DNA from: Lachnospiraceae bacterium UBA1251
GTDB lineage: Bacteria; Bacillota; Clostridia; Lachnospirales; Lachnospiraceae
Direction of reading: 5' to 3'
Assembly (NCBI GenBank): GCA_002308255.1
Contig: DBVZ01000093.1
Location: forward strand, 1-5,046
DNA length: 5,046 bases
Part shown: positions 1 through 5,046 of the stretch, one piece after another
How the letters are laid out: the number at the start of each line of letters is the position of its first letter
Numbering within the stretch: the first letter of the stretch is position 1
Position numbers and translations under genes: made by a program
Notes under the pieces: generated by a model
What the model was told of the DNA's origin: nothing
Seen by the model: the letters and a program-made list of their open reading frames with translations, nothing else
Database searches by the model: none

Positions 1-119
1 AGCTTCTGCGCCGCGACCTTCAGTCCCCGCGCCTTGAGCAGACGTCCGAGGGACGCCGCCGTGATCCCCTTGCCGAGCCCGGAGACCACGCCTCCGGTTA
101 CAAAGATATATTTTGTCAT
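1..119 (-). CDS. pyrG: CTP synthase, N-terminal fragment (cut by window edge)
   Basis: CTP synthase makes CTP from UTP, ATP and glutamine in the cytosol, the last step of pyrimidine nucleotide synthesis. Only the first 39 codons are in the window. They read [18 protein letters not shown] and continue with [15 protein letters not shown]. This is the highly conserved start of the CTP synthase amidoligase domain, including the glycine-rich ATP-binding loop ([10 protein letters not shown], residues 9-18). The glutaminase domain would lie off the left edge. The ATG at 119-117 is preceded by a good Shine-Dalgarno (AAAGGGAA, 133-126), eight bases from its GGG to the start. The gene lies 49 bases after the methyltransferase stop with no terminator visible, so it is probably co-transcribed with guaA. 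Like GuaA, it spends glutamine. It is GC-rich like the genes upstream of it. The identification is firm despite the short fragment because this N-terminus is nearly invariant in the family. Confidence 0.95.
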   Translation of the reverse strand, partial: MTKYIFVTGGVVSGLGKGITAASLGRLLKARGLKVAAQK

Positions 120-168
120 GGTCAATTCCCTTTCCGCTCATCCGATCCGCAAGACCTGCGAGACAAAC

Positions 169-759
169 TTAACTTTCCCATTCGGCGAGAACTCTGTAAT
201 ACAGTCCGCGCCGGAAACGCATCCCCGGCAGGACCCGGACGCAGATTTCGTGCAGCTCTGCGGTCGTGTGCGCGGGCGGCGCCGTCGGAACGCCGATATC
301 TCCCCCGCGCTTCTCGCCGTGCAGGACAGATCCGATCTTTGCCGGAATCACCCGCACCGCATCCGCCAAACGATCCGCAAATCCCGCCGGCCGCGTCAGA
401 CAGACCGCGAGCAGGATCCCGCCCGGCGAGAGAAGATCCCGCGCGCGAAGCAGAGCCTTCTCCTCCTCCATATGGTGCAGGGAAGCCGCGAAAATCACGG
501 CGTCGAACGTCCCGGCGGAGAAGTCCGTTTCGAGGAAGTCCCCCTCGATCACCGACGCGTTTTTCACTCCGTCAAGACGTTCCCGCGCGCGCCGCGCAGC
601 GTTCGGATCGGCGTCGATCCCCGTGACCTGCCCGCAGTATGGCGACAGGCGTTCAAGCAGCAGTCCGTCCCCGCAGCCGACATCGAGGACGCGCATCCTC
701 CCCCGCACACGCCGCAGGATCCACGGATGATAGGCGGTATTGTGCGTCCAGTATGTCAT
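169..759 (-). CDS. Class I SAM-dependent methyltransferase, substrate unknown
   Basis: A 196-residue protein with a Rossmann-type methyltransferase core. Motif I is VLDVGCGDG (residues 24-32), which binds the methionine part of S-adenosylmethionine. The acidic end of strand 2 is GIDAD (47-51, ribose contact). An acidic EGD (72-74) probably contacts the adenine. The strand-4 motif is FDAVIFAASLHHM (85-97), followed by the usual LLSPGGILL turn (about 108-116). There is no signal peptide or membrane span, so it is probably cytosolic. The first 20 residues, rich in W, H and Y, may cap the active site. The substrate cannot be told; the HH after strand 4 is common in the Methyltransf_11/25-like group acting on small molecules. 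The start at 759 lies three bases after the guaA stop, and its Shine-Dalgarno (GGGAG, 770-766) sits inside the last guaA codons, so translation is probably coupled to guaA. It is not an obvious nucleotide-pathway enzyme and may be only a passenger between guaA and pyrG. Confidence 0.85.
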   Translation of the reverse strand: MTYWTHNTAYHPWILRRVRGRMRVLDVGCGDGLLLERLSPYCGQVTGIDADPNAARRARERLDGVKNASVIEGDFLETDFSAGTFDAVIFAASLHHMEEEKALLRARDLLSPGGILLAVCLTRPAGFADRLADAVRVIPAKIGSVLHGEKRGGDIGVPTAPPAHTTAELHEICVRVLPGMRFRRGLYYRVLAEWES

Positions 760-762
760 GTT

Positions 763-2292
763 TCACTCCCATTCCACCGTTGCCGGGGGCTTGGAGGTAA
801 TATCGTACACCACGCGGCTGACGCTCCTGACCTCGTTCGTGATCCGGTTCGACGCCTTCGCCAGGACCTCGTACGGCAGGCGGGACCAGTCGGCCGTCAT
901 GAAGTCGTCGGTGTCCACGGCGCGGAGCGCGACCGTGCAGCCGTACGTCCGCGCGTCCCCCATCACGCCGACCGTGCGCGTATCGGTGAGAACGGCGAAA
1001 TACTGCTTCGTCGTCCGCTCCAGTCCCGCCGCGGCGATCTCCTCCCGGAAAATCGCGTCGCACTCCCGGAGCACGGCGAGTTTTTCCTCCGTGACCTCCC
1101 CGAGCACGCGGATGGCGAGTCCCGGTCCCGGGAACGGCTGCCGCCAGACCAGGTCGTACGGGATGCCCAATTCCAGTCCGGCCGCCCGGACCTCGTCCTT
1201 GAACAGCGTCCGCAGCGGCTCCACGATCTCGTCGAAATCAACGACCGACGGCAGTCCGCCGACGTTGTGATGGCTTTTGATGGCCGCCGCGTCGCCGACG
1301 CCGCTCTCCACGACGTCGGGATAGATCGTCCCCTGCACGAGCACGTGCACGTGGCCGATCTTCCTTGCCTCGTCCTCGAAGACCCGGATGAATTCCTCCC
1401 CGATGATCTTCCGTTTCCTCTCCGGCTCCGTCACCCCGGCGAGCTTCGAAAGAAACCGCTCCCCGGCGTTGACCCGGATGAGGTTCATATTGAATTTCTC
1501 CCGGAACGTCCGTTCCACGAGATCCCCTTCGTCTTTCCGCAGAAGCCCGTGATCCACGAACACGCAGGTCAGCCTGTCCCCGACCGCGCGGTGCATCAGC
1601 ACGGCCGCGACGGAGGAATCCACCCCGCCGGAGAGCGCGCAGAGGACCCGTTTCCCGGCGAGCTCCTCCTTATACCGGCAGACGGAGGCGTTCACGAAAT
1701 CCTCCATCGTCCAGTCCGCCGCACATCCACAGATCCCGAACAGGAAATTGCGTAAGATTTCCCGCCCGAATTCGGTGTGCATCACCTCGGGATGGAACTG
1801 CACGCCCCAGAGATTCCGGCTCTCGTCGGCGATCGCTGCGGCCGGGCAGTGTTCCGTCGTCCCGATCACCCGGAAGCCGTCCGGCACGCGCTTCACGTAG
1901 TCCGTATGGCTCATCCAGCAGACGCTTTTTTCCGGCACGCCTTCGAACAGCGCGGATTCCGCGCGGCAAAGCTCCGTCTTTCCGTATTCCGAAACGCTGC
2001 CGGCGGAGGCGACTTCCCCTCCCTCGAGATGCGCCATGAGCTGGCATCCGTAGCAGATCCCGAGGACCGGGATCCCGAGATGCAAAACCTCCCGATCACA
2101 GCGCGGCGCGGCGGGATCGTACACGGAATTCGGCCCCCCGGTGAAAATGACGCCCCGGTAGCCTTCCCCGCGGATCTCGCCGAGCGGCGCGCGGAAGGAG
2201 CGGATCTCCGCATACACATGCTGTTCCCTCACCCGTCTGGCGATCAGCTGGTTGTACTGTCCGCCGAAATCGAGCACAAGTATTTTGTCCAT
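763..2292 (-). CDS. guaA: GMP synthase (glutamine-hydrolysing)
   Basis: GuaA converts XMP to GMP using ATP and the amide of glutamine, the last step of guanine nucleotide synthesis. The 509 residues match the usual family length. The N-terminal class I amidotransferase domain (about 1-190) has the nucleophile Cys80 in LGICYGCQL and the His167/Glu169 pair in GVQFHPEV. The ATP-pyrophosphatase domain (about 210-390) has the P-loop SGGVDSS (221-227). The C-terminal dimerisation domain ends in the typical KPPATVEWE. All catalytic residues are present, so the enzyme should be active. The ATG is fixed by an in-frame TGA three codons upstream and by the family-typical start ([20 protein letters not shown]). 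The best Shine-Dalgarno (AAAGGA, 2312-2307) is 14 bases from the ATG, longer than ideal. The 45-base gap to the ANTAR stop holds no terminator or purine riboswitch, so transcription probably continues from glnA. It is strongly GC-rich, unlike glnA. Confidence 0.97.
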   Translation of the reverse strand: MDKILVLDFGGQYNQLIARRVREQHVYAEIRSFRAPLGEIRGEGYRGVIFTGGPNSVYDPAAPRCDREVLHLGIPVLGICYGCQLMAHLEGGEVASAGSVSEYGKTELCRAESALFEGVPEKSVCWMSHTDYVKRVPDGFRVIGTTEHCPAAAIADESRNLWGVQFHPEVMHTEFGREILRNFLFGICGCAADWTMEDFVNASVCRYKEELAGKRVLCALSGGVDSSVAAVLMHRAVGDRLTCVFVDHGLLRKDEGDLVERTFREKFNMNLIRVNAGERFLSKLAGVTEPERKRKIIGEEFIRVFEDEARKIGHVHVLVQGTIYPDVVESGVGDAAAIKSHHNVGGLPSVVDFDEIVEPLRTLFKDEVRAAGLELGIPYDLVWRQPFPGPGLAIRVLGEVTEEKLAVLRECDAIFREEIAAAGLERTTKQYFAVLTDTRTVGVMGDARTYGCTVALRAVDTDDFMTADWSRLPYEVLAKASNRITNEVRSVSRVVYDITSKPPATVEWE

Positions 2293-2337
2293 CTTCGATC
2301 AGAATGTCCTTTCCCTGCTTTTTGCGTTCTTCTCCCT

Positions 2338-2940
2338 TCAGGCGTCCGGCTCCTTTTCCTGCCCGCGGAGAAGTTCCCGGGCGATCTCGCGCCTCGTCAC
2401 GCAGCGGTCCATCGCCTGTTTTTCGATATAGCGGTGCGCCGCGGCCTCGTCCATCCCGCGCTCCCCGATGAGCAGCCATTTCGCCCGGTTGACCAGCCGG
2501 ATCTCTTCCATTTTTTCTTCGAGGGTCACGGTCTTTTTTTCTGTCTTTCTCAGCCTTTCCCTGGTCGTCGCCATCCAGTTAAGAGCTGTGGTAAGGGTAG
2601 GCTTTGAGGTCGGTTTGGGCAGCGTATATACCCCGTGCTCATATACCCTTTCAAAGGTCTCGTTAAGGATATCGGCTTTGACCATAAAAAGAACAACAGT
2701 ACCCGAGGTATTGCACATGTCTATCGCGAATCTCGAACCGATATCATCAGGAAGAGGCGAATTTATAACTATAAAGTCCATATCGTGATCGGACAGTATC
2801 CTCTTTGCCGCGCTTATGCTGCTTACAGTCCTTATCAGATTAAATCTGGCTTCAGGGAGCAGAGAAGAGAGAGCGCTGTTGAACACTTGTCCGTTAGATA
2901 CTATGAGAATGCTGTATGTCTTTGTCTTAAGGCTTACCAC
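2338..2940 (-). CDS. ANTAR-domain RNA-binding antiterminator with degenerate receiver
   Basis: A 200-residue protein. Residues about 9-122 resemble a response-regulator receiver but lack its phosphorylation site: the usual acidic pair after strand 1 is SN (15-16), and the acceptor aspartate position reads Asn60 in VINSPLPDD. The conserved Lys109 (LPKP) remains. A charged linker (about 126-145, probably coiled coil) leads to an ANTAR three-helix domain (about 143-192) with the typical IRLVNRAKWLL and YIEKQAMD...REIARELL patterns. ANTAR proteins bind paired RNA hairpins and prevent transcription termination. This one lies 39 bases after glnA, an arrangement known in Clostridia, and no sensor kinase is visible, so control is probably by a ligand or partner protein rather than phosphate. 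The start is GTG at 2940 with a strong Shine-Dalgarno (GGGGGG, 2953-2948). Likely RNA targets are the glnA and gdhA leaders in this window. Base composition changes sharply near residue 120: 29 of the first 60 codons end in G or C, against 48 of the last 56. Confidence 0.9.
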   Translation of the reverse strand: MVSLKTKTYSILIVSNGQVFNSALSSLLPEARFNLIRTVSSISAAKRILSDHDMDFIVINSPLPDDIGSRFAIDMCNTSGTVVLFMVKADILNETFERVYEHGVYTLPKPTSKPTLTTALNWMATTRERLRKTEKKTVTLEEKMEEIRLVNRAKWLLIGERGMDEAAAHRYIEKQAMDRCVTRREIARELLRGQEKEPDA

Positions 2941-2947
2941 ACTCTTT

Positions 2948-2953
2948 CCCCCC
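2948..2953 (-). promoter_or_regulatory. Ribosome-binding site deciding the GTG start of the ANTAR gene
   Basis: On the minus strand a run of six G residues followed by AAAG lies seven bases before the GTG at 2940. No ATG start exists nearby in frame, and the next residues (SLKTKTYSILIV) read straight into the receiver's first strand, so GTG is the chosen start. Confidence 0.75.
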
Positions 2954-2979
2954 AGTTTTAAGTGTAAGTAGTTTTATCC

Positions 2980-4191
2980 TTATCTGTTGCAGTAACTGCT
3001 TATTATCGCATCAGGTATGTATTCTTTTATGAATTCGCTCTCATGGGCTGCAGCAGCGGCTTCTTTCAGATCCGAAGGAAGTCTTTCGAACTTCGAAAGC
3101 GTTGTCAGGTCTGCCGTGAACAGGTTGAAGTCGGAAGGCCCACTCAGTTCAAGTTTATTTTCAATTCCGTACAGACAGGCGTAAATAATGAGCGCAAATG
3201 CGAGATACGGATTGGATTCCGGATCAGGCGACCTGAGTTCTATGCGCCTGTATTCATCGACAGCTGCCGGTATGCGTATTAGCTGGGATCGGTTTTCATT
3301 TGACCATGACACAAAGCTCGGAGCCTTGTTCTTTCCGAACCGCTTATATGATGCATAACACGGATTCAGGAATATTGTCATCTCGCTTATCTTGTCCAGA
3401 ATGCCGGCTATCATACTGTTCATCCTGTCCGGGTCGTCGTCCGGCTTCACGGAAATATTAATGTGAAAACCGTTGCCGGGCTCATAATCCAGCGGTTTTG
3501 CCGAAAAGTCCGCAGCGAGGCCGTTATATCTTGCGACGGCTTTGACCACCGTCTGGAATGTCAATGCGTTGTCGGCAGCAGTCAGTGCATCTGAGTATCT
3601 GAAGTCGATTTCGTTCTGTCCCGGACCCTCCTCATGATGAGAACTCTCCGGCCTTATCCCCATCTGTTCCAGAGTCAGACAGATCTCTCTCCGAACGTTC
3701 TCTCCACGGTCTTCGGGCGCCAGGTCCATATATCCGGCATCGTCGTACGGCACGTCTGTCTTTTCACCGTAATCGTCTGTCTTGAACAGATAGAATTCCT
3801 GTTCGGCACCGAACGAGAAAGTGAATCCGGCATCTTCAGCGGCCTTTACCGCTTTTTTGAGTATCATGCGCGTATCCCTTTCAAAGGGTCTGCCGTCCGG
3901 GTACGTTATATCGGAAAACATCTTTACGACTTTTCCGTGCTCCGGCCTCCACGGCAGATGCATCAGGGTGTCGCAGTCAGGATGCAGCAGCAGATCGCAT
4001 TTTGTCTCATCACCGAATCCGTCAATGGCGGATGCGTCAAAGGCTATCCCATACTCAAAAGCGCGCTTGAGCTCGCCCGGCATTATAGATATATTCTTCT
4101 GCTTTCCGAATACATCGCAGAAAGAGAGTCTGATGAATTTGACGTCATCTTCACGTATATACTGTATTATGTCTTCCCTTGAGTATTTCAT
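2980..4191 (-). CDS. glnA: Glutamine synthetase type I, short clostridial-like form
   Basis: Glutamine synthetase joins ammonia to glutamate using ATP, the central ammonium-assimilation step; type I enzymes are cytosolic dodecamers. The beta-grasp domain is at about 15-100 and the catalytic domain at about 105-403. Visible active-site elements are Asp52 in FDASAIDGF, metal-ligand glutamates 130 and 132 (GAEQEFYLF), Glu187 and Glu194 (HHEEGPGQNE), His243 (GNGFHINIS), the NRSQLIRIP block (300-308) and RRIELRSPDPESNPYL (315-330, with Glu318 and Arg320). At 403 residues it is shorter than the usual 440 or so for GSI-alpha. The segment after His243 and the C-terminal segment after NLF (356-358) are compressed, and I see no adenylylation tyrosine motif. 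The ATG at 4191 has only a weak Shine-Dalgarno (AGCGGG). An in-frame TAA just upstream rules out a longer start. Its leader carries a terminator and a competing ANTAR-type hairpin. The family is certain; whether the biosynthetic role is its only role is inferred. Confidence 0.95.
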   Translation of the reverse strand: MKYSREDIIQYIREDDVKFIRLSFCDVFGKQKNISIMPGELKRAFEYGIAFDASAIDGFGDETKCDLLLHPDCDTLMHLPWRPEHGKVVKMFSDITYPDGRPFERDTRMILKKAVKAAEDAGFTFSFGAEQEFYLFKTDDYGEKTDVPYDDAGYMDLAPEDRGENVRREICLTLEQMGIRPESSHHEEGPGQNEIDFRYSDALTAADNALTFQTVVKAVARYNGLAADFSAKPLDYEPGNGFHINISVKPDDDPDRMNSMIAGILDKISEMTIFLNPCYASYKRFGKNKAPSFVSWSNENRSQLIRIPAAVDEYRRIELRSPDPESNPYLAFALIIYACLYGIENKLELSGPSDFNLFTADLTTLSKFERLPSDLKEAAAAAHESEFIKEYIPDAIISSYCNR

Positions 4192-4225
4192 GTTTTATAT
4201 ACCCGCTTTCATATTAGTGGACAGC

Positions 4226-4293
4226 CCTAAAACAAAAAACAAAGGCGCTCATTTCGCGCACAGGCTGTACCTGTACCGAAATGAACGCCTTTG
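4226..4293 (-). terminator. Intrinsic terminator (attenuator) in the glnA leader
   Basis: On the minus strand CAAAGGCG (4293-4286), a U, then UCAUUUCG (4284-4277) pair with CGAAAUGA (4256-4249), a G, then CGCCUUUG (4247-4240). This gives 17 pairs including one U-G. Above a one-base bulge (4257), GUACAGG and CCUGUGC add seven pairs closed by a five-base loop (4269-4265). A U-rich run (4239-4229, one G inside) follows. The U-G pair becomes a C-A mismatch on the plus strand, and no U-tract exists on that side, so this works for glnA transcripts. It ends about 35 bases before the glnA start codon, so it is an attenuator rather than a gene-end terminator. Confidence 0.88.
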
Positions 4294-4301
4294 CTCATTT
4301 C
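4278..4301 (-). promoter_or_regulatory. ANTAR-type antiterminator hairpin in the glnA leader
   Basis: Read on the minus strand, GAAAUGAGC (4301-4293) pairs over nine base pairs, one of them G-U, with GUUCAUUUC (4286-4278). The loop of exactly six bases is AAAGGC (4292-4287). A at loop position 1 and G at position 4 match the loop signature known for ANTAR RNA targets. Its loop and 3' arm are the 5' arm of the glnA terminator, so only one of the two structures can form. Binding of the ANTAR protein encoded downstream would favour read-through into glnA. Pairing is seen in the sequence; protein binding is inferred. Confidence 0.72.
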
Positions 4302-4307
4302 AATTAA

Positions 4308-4336
4308 AGTTTACTTCCGTTTCTTTTTTGTGTCAA
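4308..4336 (-). promoter_or_regulatory. glnA promoter (sigma-A type)
   Basis: On the minus strand there is a perfect -35 box TTGACA (4336-4331), a 17-base spacer and a -10 box TAAACT (4313-4308, four of six consensus positions). The predicted start is the G near 4301, six bases past the -10 box. That puts the first base of the transcript at the first base of the ANTAR-type hairpin. The start site is inferred, not measured. Confidence 0.8.
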
Positions 4337-4358
4337 GTGGAAAAGTATGGTTCGGGGG

Positions 4359-4387
4359 TTGACATCATTTTTGCCAGGGTGTAAAAT
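4359..4387 (+). promoter_or_regulatory. gdhA promoter (sigma-A type)
   Basis: On the plus strand there is a perfect -35 box TTGACA (4359-4364), a 17-base spacer and a -10 box TAAAAT (4382-4387, five of six consensus positions). The predicted start is around 4394, three or four bases before the first ANTAR-type hairpin. This is a strong consensus promoter, which fits control mainly by termination downstream rather than by promoter weakness. Confidence 0.88.
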
Positions 4388-4396
4388 TACAAACCG

Positions 4397-4416
4397 TAAA
4401 GGCAAAGACGTCTTTG
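4397..4416 (+). promoter_or_regulatory. ANTAR-type antiterminator hairpin A in the gdhA leader
   Basis: UAAAGGC (4397-4403) pairs with GUCUUUG (4410-4416) over seven base pairs, two of them G-U, leaving a six-base loop AAAGAC (4404-4409) with A at position 1 and G at position 4. The loop plus the first three bases of the 3' arm are the 5' arm of terminator T1, so the two structures exclude each other. It starts within a few bases of the predicted transcription start. Confidence 0.68.
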
Positions 4417-4447
4417 AACTGTAAGGTTCGATGACGTCTTTTGTTTT
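4404..4447 (+). terminator. Intrinsic terminator T1 in the gdhA leader
   Basis: AAAGACGUC (4404-4412) pairs perfectly with GACGUCUUU (4433-4441). Inside, past a U-U mismatch, UUGAAC (4414-4419) pairs with GUUCGA (4426-4431) around the six-base loop UGUAAG. A U-rich tail (4439-4447, one G) follows. It lies about 105 bases before the gdhA start codon, so it is a leader attenuator. Its loop starts with U and has A at position 4, so the loop itself is not ANTAR-like. Confidence 0.85.
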
Positions 4448-4472
4448 AACTTAAGAAAATTAAATATGTGTT

Positions 4473-5046
<574 letters not shown>

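Noticed and set aside
34..1755. Long open frame on the plus strand (573 codons)
   Set aside because: It lies antisense to guaA, the methyltransferase and pyrG, all certain or likely genes. Its translation is arginine- and proline-rich low-complexity text with no domain, as expected from GC-rich DNA read on the wrong strand.
2293..2337. A purine riboswitch or terminator before guaA
   Set aside because: The gap is only 45 bases and holds just a purine-rich ribosome-binding stretch; no stem or U-tract was found.
1777..2607. Plus-strand open frame opposite guaA and ANTAR
   Set aside because: No recognisable motif; it is an antisense shadow of GC-rich genes with conserved products on the other strand.
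4240..4293. The glnA-leader hairpin as a bidirectional terminator
   Set aside because: On the plus strand the U-G pair becomes a C-A mismatch and the bases after the hairpin are not a T-run. No plus-strand gene ends there.
4192..4320. A T-box or glutamine riboswitch before glnA
   Set aside because: The predicted leader is only about 110 bases and is almost fully used by the hairpin pair. No T-box sequence or known riboswitch core is visible.
3634..4384. Plus-strand open frames opposite glnA, running into the intergenic region
   Set aside because: They overlap the certain glnA gene and then cross the terminator and promoter elements. No ribosome-binding site or domain supports them.
4404..4415. 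Perfect 12-base palindrome AAAGACGTCTTT as a DNA operator
   Set aside because: The symmetry follows from one segment serving both as the loop and 3' arm of hairpin A and as the 5' arm of terminator T1, so the RNA explanation accounts for it. A DNA-binding role is not excluded but has no other support.

Overview
The window looks like a chromosomal segment from a Gram-positive, Clostridia-like bacterium. The reasons are a glutamine synthetase gene followed directly by a stand-alone ANTAR regulator, purine-rich Shine-Dalgarno sites, sigma-A-type promoters and U-tailed intrinsic terminators. I cannot name a genus. All assignments come from reading the sequence, without database searches.

Layout. 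Five genes run leftward on the minus strand. Starting from the right they are glnA (glutamine synthetase, 4191-2980), an ANTAR-domain regulator (2940-2338), guaA (GMP synthase, 2292-763), a small class I SAM-dependent methyltransferase (759-169) and the first 39 codons of pyrG (CTP synthase, 119-1, cut by the window edge). Gaps between them are 39, 45, 3 and 49 bases, and I see no terminator in any of them, so they could be one operon. On the plus strand, gdhA (NADP-type glutamate dehydrogenase, 4553 to the edge) is divergent from glnA. The 361-base region between glnA and gdhA (4192-4552) carries two back-to-back promoters and two structured leaders.

Theme. GDH makes glutamate, GS makes glutamine, and GuaA and PyrG are both glutamine amidotransferases that use it. 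The main discovery candidate is an attenuation circuit in the glnA/gdhA intergenic region. I find three intrinsic terminators, one in the glnA leader and two in tandem in the gdhA leader. Each overlaps an alternative, mutually exclusive hairpin with a six-base loop, AAAGGC, AAAGAC or AAAGGC. A at loop position 1 and G at position 4 is the signature known for RNA targets of ANTAR antiterminators such as EutV, and an ANTAR protein is encoded directly downstream of glnA. The inferred circuit is that the ANTAR protein stabilises these hairpins, blocks termination, and switches on glnA (with its own gene) and gdhA together. The usual second hairpin upstream of each target is not visible, because each first hairpin begins essentially at the predicted transcription start.

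A second oddity is a sharp change in base and codon use inside the ANTAR gene near 2580. Leftward (C-terminal half of ANTAR, guaA, methyltransferase, pyrG) the DNA is very GC-rich. Rightward (N-terminal half of ANTAR, glnA, gdhA) it is near balanced. This could be a recombination junction or an assembly join.
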